DNA from: Betaproteobacteria bacterium
GTDB lineage: Bacteria; Pseudomonadota; Gammaproteobacteria; Burkholderiales; Casimicrobiaceae
Direction: 5' to 3'
Length of the DNA stretch: 64,000 nucleotides
NCBI GenBank assembly: GCA_004293675.1
Contig: READ01000033.1
Span: forward strand, 1 to 64,000
The first letter of the stretch is position 1, and each line of letters begins with the position of its first letter. The position numbers and the translations under genes are program-made. The notes beneath the pieces are model-generated. The model did not search any database. It was not told the DNA's origin and saw only the letters and a list, made by a program, of their open reading frames with translations. Below, piece by piece: positions 1 to 9,400 of the stretch.

Positions 1-103
1 CAACCCATTCCAACTAAAACCTCATTTCAGTCGCTTTAGGCTCATTTCTCAATGGAAATACACGCCTTGGTCAGGCTCATACCTCGTTGGACAAGGCTTC
101 GCT

Positions 104-132
104 TTGACTCGCCAACACAGATACCCTATAAT
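104..132 (+). promoter_or_regulatory. Promoter of the tRNA-Arg gene
   Basis: TTGACT at 104-109 and TATAAT at 127-132 are separated by 17 bp, a near-consensus sigma-70 promoter. The tRNA starts 11 bp after the -10 box, which fits a very short leader on a stable RNA. Confidence 0.8.
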
Positions 133-142
133 CGAAGGCTCA

Positions 143-220
143 GCGGCTGTAGCTCAGTTGGATTAGAGTACTTGGCTACGAACCAAGGGGTCGTGGGTTC
201 AATTCCTGCCAGCCGCGCCA
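143..220 (+). tRNA. tRNA-Arg (anticodon ACG)
   Basis: The acceptor stem GCGGCTG (143-149) pairs with CAGCCGC and is followed by G and an encoded CCA ending at 220. The D arm contains AGCTCAG, the anticodon stem CTTGG/CCAAG encloses the loop CTACGAA with anticodon ACG at 178-180, and the T arm contains GGTTCAATTCC. ACG reads CGN arginine codons after A34 is modified to inosine. A strong promoter lies upstream and a hairpin terminator directly downstream, so it looks like a single-gene transcription unit. Confidence 0.95.
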
Positions 221-228
221 CACACTAC

Positions 229-266
229 AAGGGTTAGATGGTTAACAGCCACTAACCCTTTTTCTT
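229..266 (+). terminator. Rho-independent terminator after tRNA-Arg
   Basis: AAGGGTTAG (229-237) pairs with CTAACCCTT (252-260) and is followed by a T-rich tract. It lies 9 bp after the tRNA end. Confidence 0.85.
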
Positions 267-810
267 TATTTGGCCGCTATTGTTTCGGTGCAGAGCCACA
301 TCATCAGGCTCTAGATTTGTCAACGGTGCCATGGTCTTTATGCCCGTCTCGCCCATCTCAAGTGTTCAATGCTCTACGCTCATTAAACGACGCGTGTCGG
401 GTCGAAAGTGCACAATTAGGTGCAATCGGTGTTCGTCGAGCTGGGTGAGCGAGTGAGTGGGCTCGGGCGCTTCGCGACCCGCGCTTCCCGATTTTTACTG
501 AGAGCTAAGCTCGTCAGTGTGCCACGTTGATTTCTTAAGCCAGTTCGAACCCCTTTTCAGCGGCTCTGCGCAGCGGTACTAAGCGTATGACACCATCGCA
601 ATTTGCCCAACCGTTGCACTCAATGACCTCCGCCGTGGGGTTGACCATGCCAATGCCCATACCGACCACGAGCTTACCTACGCACTGCACACAACAATCA
701 GTAAACTTGTGACCCCTGTGGCTTTGGCCGTACGCTCGGTCGGGCAGTTGGCGGCGGGGCGACGGGGCGCGAATTGCGACAACAAGGGTTGAAAGTGAAT
801 AAGGCTTAGT
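267..810. other. Intergenic stretch without a clear gene
   Basis: No recognisable gene is seen between the tRNA terminator and gmd. A minus-strand open frame (535-945) runs into gmd from the opposite strand; its C-terminal part lies outside gmd and has a few cysteines, but no family was recognised and its start would lie inside gmd. No clear promoter for gmd was identified. Confidence 0.5.
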
Positions 811-1920
811 TTGAAACGCGCACTCATCACTGGTATTACGGGGCAAGACGGCGCCTACCTCGCGGAGTTTCTTCTGGGTAAGGGCTACGAGGTTCACGGT
901 ATTAAGCGCCGCGCGTCCTCGTTCAACACCGATCGAATCGATCATCTATACGAAGATCCGCACGCCACGAGCCGCAAACTTCTTCTGCACTACGGCGATC
1001 TGACGGATACCGCGAATTTGACTCGCATTGTCGGGATGGTGCAGCCTGACGAAATCTATAACTTAGGCGCGCAGAGCCATGTTCAGGTGTCGTTTGAGAT
1101 GCCTGAGTACACCGCTAACGTCGATGCGCTGGGTGCGCTTCGTTTGCTCGAGGCCATTCGCATGTTGGGGCTTGAGAAAAAGACTCGCTTCTACCAAGCC
1201 TCCACGTCCGAATTGTTTGGGAAAGTCGTTGAGATCCCGCAAACTGAGAAGACGCCGTTTTACCCGCGCTCGCCGTACGGAGTGGCCAAACTCTACGCGT
1301 ATTGGATGACGGTGAATTATCGAGAGGCTTACGGCATCTACGCGTGCAACGGAATTTTGTTTAACCATGAGTCGCCCCTTCGAGGCGAGACGTTTGTCAC
1401 GCGAAAGATCACCCGTGCGATTGCACGCGCCTACGTCGGTCTAGATCAATGCGTTTACTTGGGCAACATAGATGCGCTTCGGGATTGGGGACACGCGCGC
1501 GATTACGTGCAGATGCAGTGGATGATGCTGCAACAAGCCGAGCCCGAGGACTTTGTGATCGCGACGGGTGAGCAACATTCAGTTCGCGATTTTGTGGTGC
1601 TCACCGCGCGTCAGTTAGGGGTCGAAATCGAGTGGCGCGGTCGTGGCGTTGATGAGATCGGAGTCGTCGCTAGCGCGCCCGCCAATTCTTCACTGCGCGC
1701 TGGACACAAGCTAGTTGCGGTGGATTCGCGCTATTTTCGCCCAGCTGAAGTGGAGACTCTCTTGGGTGACCCAAGCTACGCGAAGCGGCGACTTGGCTGG
1801 GAACCCACCACGCCATTTGCGACACTAGTGCAAGAGATGGTCGAATCCGATTTGCAATCCGCACGCAAAGAAACTGTCCTCAAAAATGCAGGCTTCGCGG
1901 TGCCTGCACCAGCCCAGTAG
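811..1920 (+). CDS. gmd: GDP-mannose 4,6-dehydratase
   Basis: Converts GDP-D-mannose to GDP-4-keto-6-deoxy-D-mannose, the first step to GDP-L-fucose and related deoxysugars used in surface polysaccharides; cytoplasmic. The 369-residue length is normal. The Rossmann motif GITGQDG is at residues 8-14, STSE at 131-134 and the catalytic YxxxK (YGVAK) at 156-160, as in the extended SDR family. The TTG start at 811 places the glycine motif at the expected distance from the N-terminus. The next gene, fcl, follows within a few bases, so the two are probably cotranscribed and act in sequence. Confidence 0.95.
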   Translation: MKRALITGITGQDGAYLAEFLLGKGYEVHGIKRRASSFNTDRIDHLYEDPHATSRKLLLHYGDLTDTANLTRIVGMVQPDEIYNLGAQSHVQVSFEMPEYTANVDALGALRLLEAIRMLGLEKKTRFYQASTSELFGKVVEIPQTEKTPFYPRSPYGVAKLYAYWMTVNYREAYGIYACNGILFNHESPLRGETFVTRKITRAIARAYVGLDQCVYLGNIDALRDWGHARDYVQMQWMMLQQAEPEDFVIATGEQHSVRDFVVLTARQLGVEIEWRGRGVDEIGVVASAPANSSLRAGHKLVAVDSRYFRPAEVETLLGDPSYAKRRLGWEPTTPFATLVQEMVESDLQSARKETVLKNAGFAVPAPAQ

Positions 1921-1926
1921 TTGTCT

Positions 1927-2865
1927 ATGGATTTATCTGCACGAATTTTCATTGCGGGACACCGCGGCCTCGTTGGAGCGGCGCTCGTGCGTCGCCTCAC
2001 GGCGTTAGGGGCTTCGAATCTGATCGTCCGAACCCATGCCGAACTCGATTTGATCGACGGGACGGCTACAACAAAGTTCTTTGACGACGAGCGTCCTGAG
2101 TACGTTTTTTTAGCCGCAGCCAAGGTGGGCGGCATCAAAGCCAACGACACCTATCCCGCGGAATTCCTGCGTGACAATCTAGCGATCCAAACGAACGTGA
2201 TTCACGCTGCTTGGGCCTCGGGCGTAAAGAAACTTTGCTTTTTGGGTTCGTCGTGTATTTATCCAAAACTGGCGCCGCAGCCGATCGGTGAAGAATCGCT
2301 ATTGACGGGCACTTTAGAGCCCACTAACGAGTGGTATGCGATTGCAAAAATAGCGGGCCTGAAAATGTGTCAGGCCTATCGCAAACAGTATGGATTTGAT
2401 GCAATTAGCGTGATGCCGACCAACTTATACGGGCCCCACGATAATTTCGATCCCGATACATCACATGTGCTGCCGGCGCTGTTACGCCGTATTCACGAAG
2501 CCAAATTAGGCGACGCGCCGGCCGTTGTTATCTGGGGAACGGGCTCGCCGCTGAGGGAGTTTCTTCATGTTGATGATATGGCGGATGCGACAGTTCATTT
2601 AATGCGCCATTACACTGGCGAGCAACACGTGAATGTGGGCTTGGGCAGCGACCTGAGCATCTTGCAATTGGCGCGCCTGATTGCACAGATCGTCGGTTAC
2701 ACCGGAGAGATCAAAACCGATCCGACGAAACCCGATGGAACGCCTCGCAAGCTGCTCAACGTTGAGCGTCTTCATGCGCAGGGTTGGCGTGCTCGAATTG
2801 AGTTGGCAGATGGTATTGCGTCGACCTATCGCTGGTATTTGAGCCAGACAGCGTCGGCTGCCTAG
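1927..2865 (+). CDS. fcl: GDP-L-fucose synthase (epimerase/reductase)
   Basis: Catalyses the NADPH-dependent 3,5-epimerisation and 4-reduction of the Gmd product to GDP-L-fucose. It is an extended SDR: GHRGLVG at residues 11-17, SSCIYP at 108-113 and YAIAK at 137-141 match the active site of this family. I chose the ATG at 1927; an in-frame TTG at 1921 directly after the gmd stop is the alternative. The immediate adjacency to gmd makes a two-gene GDP-fucose module. No glycosyltransferase or polymerase genes are in view, so the final polysaccharide cannot be stated. Confidence 0.93.
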   Translation: MDLSARIFIAGHRGLVGAALVRRLTALGASNLIVRTHAELDLIDGTATTKFFDDERPEYVFLAAAKVGGIKANDTYPAEFLRDNLAIQTNVIHAAWASGVKKLCFLGSSCIYPKLAPQPIGEESLLTGTLEPTNEWYAIAKIAGLKMCQAYRKQYGFDAISVMPTNLYGPHDNFDPDTSHVLPALLRRIHEAKLGDAPAVVIWGTGSPLREFLHVDDMADATVHLMRHYTGEQHVNVGLGSDLSILQLARLIAQIVGYTGEIKTDPTKPDGTPRKLLNVERLHAQGWRARIELADGIASTYRWYLSQTASAA

Positions 2866-2873
2866 GAACGGAC

Positions 2874-3647
2874 TTGGCGTACTTCGCCGCTGAACTCTCC
2901 ACGTTTGCAGTCGATCCGCTGATTTGGTTGATCGCACTGCTGCTGGTTCCAGTGCTGCTGCTAAGGGTCAGGAGCACCACCGTGCAGCGCTGGCGAGTTC
3001 GCGCTGGGCTCGGCGGGCTGTTGCTTTGCATACTGCTGTCGTGGGCGAGTTTGCCGAACGCGATCATTGCGCGGATGGAGCGACCCTACTTCCTGCCCGA
3101 GCGCATTGACTCGTTTGCGGGCCTGATAGTTTTGGGTGGCGCCTTTTTGGACCGCACCGAGCCCAGAACGCTCTTGCCGGGGCTGGGCAGTTCGGCCGAG
3201 CGCGTCATTGAACCGCTGCCTATCTTGCGAAAGTATCCGAATCTCAAACTGCTGTTTACCGGTGGTAACGCTCGTAAGGGGGAGAGCGGCGTTGCGGAGG
3301 CTGATCTTGCCCGGCGCTTTTTTCAACAGTTGGGGGTGGACTCGTCGCGCCTGCTGATCGAATCGAAGTCGCGCAATACGTTTGAAAATGCATCGATGAG
3401 CAAAACGGTGCCTGGAGTCGACGCCTCACAACCCTGGCTGCTCGTCACCTCGGCGTGGCACATGCCTCGGGCACTGGCGACCTTTCGTAGAGCTGGCTGG
3501 AACGTCACACCCTACGCGGTTGACTATTTTTCTCCCACCGAGGTTGACTGGCTTCACTTTTCGTTACGGGACGGCATTGAGGGGTGGCGAATTGTCTTGC
3601 GCGAAGGTGCGGGAACCTTGATCTACAAAGCGCTTGGTAGGGTTTAG
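2874..3647 (+). CDS. DUF218 (YdcF/ElyC/SanA-type) membrane protein
   Basis: 257 residues. Two hydrophobic segments at about residues 15-31 and 46-61 precede a DUF218 domain. Visible family motifs are VLGGA (86-90), FTGG (128-131), an S-x-x-T-x-E-N block (SRNTFEN, 166-172) and SAWHMPRA (193-200). ElyC and SanA relatives affect envelope polysaccharide metabolism and vancomycin sensitivity, but the enzymatic reaction is not settled for the family. The gene starts (TTG) 8 bp after fcl and is probably in the same transcript, which fits an envelope role. The exact substrate is unknown. Confidence 0.85.
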   Translation: MAYFAAELSTFAVDPLIWLIALLLVPVLLLRVRSTTVQRWRVRAGLGGLLLCILLSWASLPNAIIARMERPYFLPERIDSFAGLIVLGGAFLDRTEPRTLLPGLGSSAERVIEPLPILRKYPNLKLLFTGGNARKGESGVAEADLARRFFQQLGVDSSRLLIESKSRNTFENASMSKTVPGVDASQPWLLVTSAWHMPRALATFRRAGWNVTPYAVDYFSPTEVDWLHFSLRDGIEGWRIVLREGAGTLIYKALGRV

Positions 3648-3871
3648 CTACGCTTCTCCAATGGCGCCGCAAAATCGCAAAGCTCACTGAAAATAACACT
3701 ACACGCATCAAGGGCGAACCCCGCTACCGCAACCGCTGCGAGGCCGCATGCATGCCCTAAAATTGTGTAAGGAAGTTCCGCAGTGCGTACACTCAACAAA
3801 GCAGCTTATGTCGTTCGAGTCGGCTTGGCGTAGCTTGGCTACCGCGTCGTCTTTTTGTTAAAGGAAACATC

Positions 3872-4750
3872 ATGTCAAATACTTCGATTCTGCGGGGTGC
3901 CGCAGCGGCCTTCGCGGTCACCGCTTTGGTCAGCCTTGCCAGCATTACCAGCAACGCCACCGCCCAAACCTTCAAAGTCACCACCATCCCCGAAGAAGCC
4001 GCTACCGAGCAAGTGCGCAAATTCGGTCCGATCACCAAGTATTTGGAAGCCAAACTGGGAATGAAAGTTGAATTCATCCCTGTGAACGATTACCCGGCCG
4101 CTGTTGAGGCACTGGTCAACAAAAACGTCGATATGGTTTGGTTCGGCGGTTTCACGCATGTTCAGGCCAACGTTCGCTCGGGTGGAAAAATCATTCCGAT
4201 CGCGCAGCGTGAAGAAGACACCAAATTCCAATCGGTGTTCATCACCAAAACCAATTCCGGCATCAAAGCGCTGGCTGATTTGAAGGGCAAGCAAGTGAGC
4301 TTTGGTTCTGCATCGAGCACCTCGGGTCATTTGATGCCTCGTAGTTTTTTGCTGGCGGCCAACATTGACCCCGACAAAGATTTCAAGCGGGTTGCTTACT
4401 CTGGCGCGCATGATGCAACGATTGCCTCGGTAGTGAGCGGCAAAGTGGATGCTGCGGCGCTCGACATCACGGTGTGGAACAAATTCGTGAAGGAAAACAA
4501 GGTTGACCTGAAAGAGGTCAATGTGTTCTACACGACGCCTGGATACTTCAACTACAACTGGTCCGTGCATGCCGATATGCCCGCCGCACAGCGTGAGAAA
4601 GTCACCAAAGCACTGCTCGATATCAGCCCGGCTGATGCCATTGGCAAGGAAATCTTGGAGCTCAATCGTGCAACGAAATACGTGCCCACTAAGGCAGAGA
4701 ACTACAAAGGACTTGAAACCGCCGCTCGCAGCGCAGGTTTGTTGAAGTAA
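3872..4750 (+). CDS. phnD: Phosphate/phosphite/phosphonate ABC transporter, periplasmic binding protein
   Basis: 292 residues with a signal peptide (hydrophobic stretch about 9-25, probable cleavage near residues 30-32). The mature protein has the PhnD-family layout: the N-terminal strand FKVTTIPEE, the segment MVWFGGFTHVQA and the hinge region VSFGSASSTSGHLMPRS. It would deliver an oxyanion or phosphonate to the PhnC/PhnE/PhnE complex encoded directly downstream. AAAGGAAAC lies at ribosome-binding distance before the ATG. No C-P lyase, phosphonatase or ptxD gene is in the window, so the ligand (phosphonate, phosphite or phosphate) is undecided. Confidence 0.9.
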   Translation: MSNTSILRGAAAAFAVTALVSLASITSNATAQTFKVTTIPEEAATEQVRKFGPITKYLEAKLGMKVEFIPVNDYPAAVEALVNKNVDMVWFGGFTHVQANVRSGGKIIPIAQREEDTKFQSVFITKTNSGIKALADLKGKQVSFGSASSTSGHLMPRSFLLAANIDPDKDFKRVAYSGAHDATIASVVSGKVDAAALDITVWNKFVKENKVDLKEVNVFYTTPGYFNYNWSVHADMPAAQREKVTKALLDISPADAIGKEILELNRATKYVPTKAENYKGLETAARSAGLLK

Positions 4751-4794
4751 GTGATTTTGTCGCGCACTTTGCTGCGCATTGTGGGAGCCTTGGC

Positions 4795-5637
4795 GTGCGC
4801 GTAGACGTTATCGATTGCGCAGCGCGCCATCCGGTCGCCAAGCTCGACGCCGCCCCGGCGATCATCGGGCTGACTATGCGCTTTGACGCGGGTGAGCAGG
4901 TGGCGGTCATCGGCCCTTCTGGGGCCGGAAAAACGACGCTGCTGCATGTGATTGCTTGCGCGTTGAAGCCCAGTAGCGGGCGCATCGAGCTCGCCGGCAG
5001 CGATCCATGGCAAGTCGATGCCCGTGCGCTTCGCGCCCTTCGCGGCGATCTGTTTTTAGCCGCCCAGGTGCCGCCTTTGCCGCCGCGTCAGCGCGTGGTG
5101 ACAGCCGTTTTAGCGGGGCGATTGCCCAACCTTTCGCTGTGGCAAAGCATTCGCAGTTTGTTTTATCCCGCACAAATGGAGCTGGCGGCTGACGCGCTGT
5201 CTCGCTTTGATTTGGACGAAAAACTGTTTGACCGTGTGGATCGTTTATCGGGCGGCGAGCGCCAGCGCGTCGGCTTAGCGCGCGGCTTGGTCACTTCGGC
5301 CAAACTGTTGTTGGTTGATGAGCCGCTCTCTGCGCTCGATCCAACACGATCCGAACAAGCCGTTTCTGCGCTGACAACAGCGGCCCGCGAACGCGGCGCT
5401 ACGCTCATCGCCACGCTTCACCAAGTGGATACCGCCCTTCGCCATTTCCCGCGAATCATTGGTTTGCGGGACGGCGCGCTGGCATTCGACCTGCCCGCCA
5501 GCGAAGTCACGCCTGAGATCCTGCGCGAGCTCTACGCCCAAAAATTGCACGAACTCGCCGGCCCCGCGATCGATGCGTCGAGCTTCGCCGACACGCCAGC
5601 TGCACCCACGCAACCGGCGGTGATGCATTGTCGCTAA
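4795..5637 (+). CDS. phnC: Phosphonate-type ABC transporter ATPase
   Basis: 280 residues. Walker A GPSGAGKT at 40-47, ABC signature LSGGERQR at 151-158, Walker B LLLVDEP at 171-177 and a following H-loop (ATLHQVD) are all present, so it should be an active ATPase powering the importer. It starts with GTG 44 bp after phnD. The C-terminal 25 residues or so are a Pro/Ala-rich extension beyond the usual PhnC end. Order binding protein - ATPase - permease - permease is the standard phn layout. Confidence 0.9.
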   Translation: MRVDVIDCAARHPVAKLDAAPAIIGLTMRFDAGEQVAVIGPSGAGKTTLLHVIACALKPSSGRIELAGSDPWQVDARALRALRGDLFLAAQVPPLPPRQRVVTAVLAGRLPNLSLWQSIRSLFYPAQMELAADALSRFDLDEKLFDRVDRLSGGERQRVGLARGLVTSAKLLLVDEPLSALDPTRSEQAVSALTTAARERGATLIATLHQVDTALRHFPRIIGLRDGALAFDLPASEVTPEILRELYAQKLHELAGPAIDASSFADTPAAPTQPAVMHCR

Positions 5638-5652
5638 GCGTACTTTTTTGGC

Positions 5653-6495
5653 ATGACCATTAACGAGTCTGCGCGTATTGCGCCCAAGCTTCGCGATCCG
5701 GCCTGGTCGCGTCGCGTCTTTTGGGCGCTGGCGCTCCTCGTGCTGATGTGGCCGATGCTCGTCTTGACCGAGTTCAAGCCCTGGGTGCTCTTTGAGGGCG
5801 ACAGCCTTAAACCCACGCTTAAATTCCTGGGCGATTTTTTCCCGCCAAAGATTGAGTCAGAGTTTCTGTGGCTGGTGTTTCGTGAAACGTGGCGCACAGT
5901 GGCCATCGCCACCGCTGGCATCGCGCTAGCGTTGCTCGTAGCGATTCCGCTGACGCTCATTTCCGTGCGTGTGTTGTCCATCTCCGCGCTCACTGGCCGT
6001 ATGTCGCCCGCCGCATCCATCGCGCGGCAAATCGTGCGTTGGGTTTTGATTTTGCTGCGCAGCGTACCCGAGCTGATTTGGGCGCTGGTGTTTGTGCGTG
6101 TCGTCGGCTTGGGCCCGACCGCAGGTGTGATCGCCATCGCACTGACTTACGGCGGCATGCTGGGCAAGGTGTACGGCGAGATTTTGGAGAGCGGCGACGC
6201 CCATGCGACCACATCGTTACTTCGAAACGGCTCGGGCCGTATGCAGAGTTTTTTCTACGGTCTACTGCCGCAAAACGCCGCTGAGTTAACGAGCTACACC
6301 GTGTACCGATGGGAATGTGCAATCCGTTCGTCGGCTGTGCTTGGGTTCGTCGGTGCGGGCGGTTTGGGCCAACAAATGGACACGTCCATGAAAATGTTTG
6401 CCGGCGCTGAGGTCAGCACCATGCTCATCATGTTCATGCTGCTCGTGTGGTTCGCAGACTTAGTCAGCGGTTGGCTGCGCCGGAATTTGGGATAG
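5653..6495 (+). CDS. phnE: Phosphonate-type ABC transporter permease, first copy
   Basis: 280-residue integral inner-membrane protein with about six hydrophobic segments. The coupling-region sequence RSVPELIWALVFVRVVGLGP is the conserved PhnE EAA-like region, and GFVGAGGLGQQM near the C-terminus is typical. It lies 15 bp after phnC and 4 bp before a second permease gene; the two PhnE-type subunits probably form a heterodimeric channel. Confidence 0.9.
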   Translation: MTINESARIAPKLRDPAWSRRVFWALALLVLMWPMLVLTEFKPWVLFEGDSLKPTLKFLGDFFPPKIESEFLWLVFRETWRTVAIATAGIALALLVAIPLTLISVRVLSISALTGRMSPAASIARQIVRWVLILLRSVPELIWALVFVRVVGLGPTAGVIAIALTYGGMLGKVYGEILESGDAHATTSLLRNGSGRMQSFFYGLLPQNAAELTSYTVYRWECAIRSSAVLGFVGAGGLGQQMDTSMKMFAGAEVSTMLIMFMLLVWFADLVSGWLRRNLG

Positions 6496-6499
6496 TCAG

Positions 6500-7351
6500 T
6501 TGAGCACGCCGCTTTCATCATCAACATCGTCGCACGGAAGCGCTGCGCTGCGCGCCCGAGCCAAAGAAGCGCTATTCGATTGGCGCTGCAAATCTTGTTG
6601 GTTCGTTCTCGGTTTGATCGTGTTGACGGTTGCCAGTTTTTGGACACTCGATTTGCAGTGGGCGAAATTTTTCTCGCTCGATGCGATGAAAAAAATGGGC
6701 AAGTTCATTGCCGAGTTGACCAACCCGACCTTCGAATCGGCGTTCGCAAAAAAGCTCGTCATTGCATCGCTGGAAACCTTGGCGATGTCGGCACTCGGCA
6801 CGCTGATCGCGGTCGTGTTCGGATTGCTGCTCGCCGTGCCCGCCAGCAAATCGCACGCCGACGACCGCGCGCTTTGGCGAACGCCAACGCGGCTCATCTT
6901 GAACGCTTTGCGCTCAATTCCTGAATTGGTGTGGGCCGCGCTGCTATTGATTTCTGCGGGTCTTGGACCGTTTGCGGGCACCTTAGCGCTGGGGCTTCAC
7001 ACCACCGGCGTGCTCGGTCGTTTGTTTGCCGAGGCCATCGAAAACGCACCACCCGGACCCGCGCAATCGCTTCGGGTGCAGGGCGTACCCGAGGGTCGAA
7101 TTTTTCTGTACGCCACGCTGCCGCAAATCGTTCCACAGCTCATGAGCTACACGCTCTATCGTTGGGAAAACAACATTCGCGCGGCGGCGATCTTGGGCGT
7201 CGTCGGCGGCGGCGGCCTGGGGCAAATGCTCTCGTTCCACATGGGGCTGTTTCAGATGCAAGAAACCAGCTCCATACTGATTGCGATGATGCTGCTCGTG
7301 GCGCTGGTGGATGCGCTTAGCTACCTGTGGCGGCGGGCGATGCAGCGCTGA
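6500..7351 (+). CDS. phnE: Phosphonate-type ABC transporter permease, second copy
   Basis: 283 residues, paralogous to the preceding permease: RSIPELVWAALLLISAGLGP corresponds to the coupling region and GVVGGGGLGQML to the C-terminal motif. The TTG start lies 4 bp after the stop of the first permease, indicating translational coupling. It is the last gene of the importer operon. An AT-rich palindromic element (7409-7494) follows, where transcription meets the convergent CDF gene. Confidence 0.88.
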   Translation: MSTPLSSSTSSHGSAALRARAKEALFDWRCKSCWFVLGLIVLTVASFWTLDLQWAKFFSLDAMKKMGKFIAELTNPTFESAFAKKLVIASLETLAMSALGTLIAVVFGLLLAVPASKSHADDRALWRTPTRLILNALRSIPELVWAALLLISAGLGPFAGTLALGLHTTGVLGRLFAEAIENAPPGPAQSLRVQGVPEGRIFLYATLPQIVPQLMSYTLYRWENNIRAAAILGVVGGGGLGQMLSFHMGLFQMQETSSILIAMMLLVALVDALSYLWRRAMQR

Positions 7352-7408
7352 GCGATTTCGCGCGGGATCAGCTGTGTTCTGAAGTTTAATCCCAGCTTAA
7401 CGACTGAT

Positions 7409-7494
7409 CGCCCTATGAAATATGGGCTTCACAGCGATTTAATAGATTAACAAAAGATAATAAAAACGACTTGATCGCCAAATAAATCGTGGCG
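7409..7494. repeat. AT-rich 86-bp intergenic element, copy 1
   Basis: It begins CGCCCTATGAAATATGGGC and ends with the box CGCCAAATAAATCGTGGCG, both imperfect palindromes bounded by GCC and GGC, with an AT-rich centre. It sits between convergent phnE (+) and the CDF gene (-). A further GCGACTATTAAAATAGCC palindrome-like box directly follows. Same length and layout as the copies at 16337, 23653, 36532 and 47979. Confidence 0.7.
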
Positions 7495-7575
7495 ACTATT
7501 AAAATAGCCATAGGCTAATATTAGGTTGCAGTACCACCTGTCACGGCGCACAGATTGCGCCGTTGACAACCCCGC

Positions 7576-8526
7576 TCAATGCTCATGAGCGCAAGCGATT
7601 TCACCCGTCTCAATCTGAATCGTTGCATGATCGATATCGAATCGGTCATGCAGTTCCTCACTCACTCGCGCGAGCCACGCATCCCCTGGATGTCCCTTCG
7701 GGCACACCACATGCGCCGTGAGCGCAACGGCCTCCGTCGAGAGCGCCCAGATGTGCAAATCGTGAAGCTCGCTCACGCCGTCTTGTTCGGTAAAGAATGT
7801 TTCTATCGCCTTCGCATCGATATGCGCGGGCACGCCATCGAGCGATAAACGCAGTGAATTCGTGAGCAAACCCCATGTGCTCCAAGCAATCACCACGGCG
7901 ATTGCGATGCTCACCACCGGATCAAGCCAGTACCACGCCGTAGCGCTCACCAGCAGCGCGCTCACCACCACGCCCGCCGACACTGCCGCATCGGCCACCA
8001 TGTGCAAATACGCGCCGCGCACGTTGAGGTCGGTTTTGCTCCCACGCATGAAAAGCCACGCCGTGAAACCATTGATCGCAATCCCAACAGTCGCGATCAA
8101 CATCACCGGCGTCGTCGCAAACACAGGCGGCGCAGCGAACCGATGCACCGCCGCCCACACGATCGCCCCAACCGCCACCAAGAGCAACACCGCATTCGCC
8201 AACGCCGCCAAAATCGAGCTGCGCCCCAAGCCATACGAATGCTTCGCCGACGGCTGTTTGCGCGAAAGCCACACCGCAAACCACGCCAGCAACAAGCCAA
8301 TCACATCCGAAAAGTTGTGCCCCGCATCCGCAATCAGCGCCAGCGAATTCAACCACCATCCCGCAATCGCCTCCGCGATCGCATAGCTCACATTCAGCGC
8401 AATGCCAATCGCAAACGCCCGGTCGTACGTCGCGGGCGCGTGTGAGTGGGCGTGGCTGTGCGTTTGGTCGCTTGCGTGCTTATGCGCCTGCGACTCGTGT
8501 GTGTGATGGGTGTGGTGGCCTTGCAA
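7576..8526 (-). CDS. Cation diffusion facilitator (zinc-type CzcD/ZitB-like exporter)
   Basis: 316 residues. A histidine-rich N-terminus (roughly residues 1-30, many HxH repeats) precedes six transmembrane segments. The metal site in the membrane is visible as DAGHNFSD in TM2 and HMVADAAVS in TM5, i.e. HxxxD in both, the pattern of Zn2+-selective CDF proteins. The cytoplasmic C-terminal domain contains ELHDLHIWAL and VVCPKGHPG. It should export Zn2+ (possibly Cd2+/Co2+) in exchange for protons. It is a single gene convergent with the phn operon. Its counterpart for uptake is the ZIP operon at 57 kb. Confidence 0.92.
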   Translation of the reverse strand: MQGHHTHHTHESQAHKHASDQTHSHAHSHAPATYDRAFAIGIALNVSYAIAEAIAGWWLNSLALIADAGHNFSDVIGLLLAWFAVWLSRKQPSAKHSYGLGRSSILAALANAVLLLVAVGAIVWAAVHRFAAPPVFATTPVMLIATVGIAINGFTAWLFMRGSKTDLNVRGAYLHMVADAAVSAGVVVSALLVSATAWYWLDPVVSIAIAVVIAWSTWGLLTNSLRLSLDGVPAHIDAKAIETFFTEQDGVSELHDLHIWALSTEAVALTAHVVCPKGHPGDAWLARVSEELHDRFDIDHATIQIETGEIACAHEH

Positions 8527-8820
8527 TTGACGGGAGCGCAGCGCGTTAGGTTGCTAGAAGACTAACGGTAACACTATCGCGGAGCACCCGCGCTAGCCCA
8601 GTCCCGTCCAAGACTATTCGCTTAGCCGCTTGTAGGCGCGGACTTGGCCGCGCTTAGTGGGCATTCCCTCTCATTCAACGAAGCGACGCCAAGTCGTCGC
8701 CTACAACCTGACGTCCACGTAGGGTGGGCAGAGCCGTAGGGCGGATACCCGAAGGGGTTCCGCCAAACAACGTCAACGTAACGCGAGAAATGTCGGATCC
8801 GCAAGCGATCCGTCTCACCC
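8527..8820. repeat. Repeat-bearing intergenic stretch with a palindromic repeat (8630-8706)
   Basis: TTGTAGGCG...GACTTGGC at 8630-8648 is nearly the reverse complement of GCCAAGTC...CGCCTACAA at 8688-8706, giving a long stem with a roughly 39-nt loop. Shortly after comes GTAGGGTGGGC, a motif common in bacterial intergenic repeats. No gene is supported: a short minus-strand frame here is made of repeat sequence. The stretch lies at the distal edge of the CHAT islet. Confidence 0.65.
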
Positions 8821-9345
8821 CTAAAAAAATCGATCAGTGTGCCGTCTGATGCTTTCACTTACGTCGTGAATCACGTTACAGCAAAGCATGACGAACTCAT
8901 CGTCAACGCGAATCAGCGCGGCGACTTCCGACACGTCGCCTTCGTGGAAGAATTTGTCAGGATTTGGTTTCACCCAGAACGGTAGCGCGCTCGCTTTCGC
9001 GACTAACTGATCGTAACTTTTGCCACGCCCGTGCTTTAGCGCGTTGATAGCGAGATAGACGTCATTGAATCGTTCCAAGAGACTGTCTTCTCCGGCCTTT
9101 CGTAGACACGTCCTCGCTTCGGCAAAACCGTTCTCGCATTCAAGCGCGCCTTGAAGGTAAGCCTCGAACATAGAGAATATTCCGACTGCAAGAATCGCGC
9201 GCTGCAACTCAATCATTTGGAGCGCTTTAACGAGACGCGTGGCACCGCTGTGTTCTAACTCGGCGTGAACGCTTGTCTGAGTCTCGCTTAGGCTTCGAAG
9301 CGTAAGGTGCGCTCCGTGATAGACAAGCTCTGAGAAAGGGTGCAC
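8821..9345 (-). CDS. Conserved-looking hypothetical protein, possible HEPN-like fold
   Basis: 174 residues, predicted largely alpha-helical, no signal peptide or membrane segment. The segment IFSMFEAYLQGAL (about residues 56-68) followed by YLAINALKHGRGKSYDQL (about 96-113) resembles the two core helices of HEPN-type proteins, but the canonical R-x4-6-H motif is not clear: an N-x-x-K-H-G is seen instead. It follows the CHAT gene on the same strand after a 55-bp gap, so the two may be cotranscribed. The HEPN reading is my inference; it could equally be an unrelated helical protein. Confidence 0.55.
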   Translation of the reverse strand: MHPFSELVYHGAHLTLRSLSETQTSVHAELEHSGATRLVKALQMIELQRAILAVGIFSMFEAYLQGALECENGFAEARTCLRKAGEDSLLERFNDVYLAINALKHGRGKSYDQLVAKASALPFWVKPNPDKFFHEGDVSEVAALIRVDDEFVMLCCNVIHDVSESIRRHTDRFF

Positions 9346-9400
9346 GGAATCTCTTTGTCTTATCGCAATAAGCTAAGCACTAAGCGTTGAGACTTCGCTA

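Noticed and set aside
143-220. tRNA-Arg as an integration site for an island
   Set aside because: No integrase and no direct repeat of the tRNA 3' end were seen downstream.
52-237. Open frame across the tRNA gene
   Set aside because: It spans the promoter and the whole tRNA-Arg gene.
535-945. Minus-strand frame of 136 codons before gmd
   Set aside because: Its start lies antisense within gmd, no family is recognised and no promoter or ribosome-binding site supports it; it could be re-examined if homologues exist.
3648-3871. Pho box upstream of phnD
   Set aside because: No sequence close to the CTGTCAT direct-repeat pattern could be recognised.
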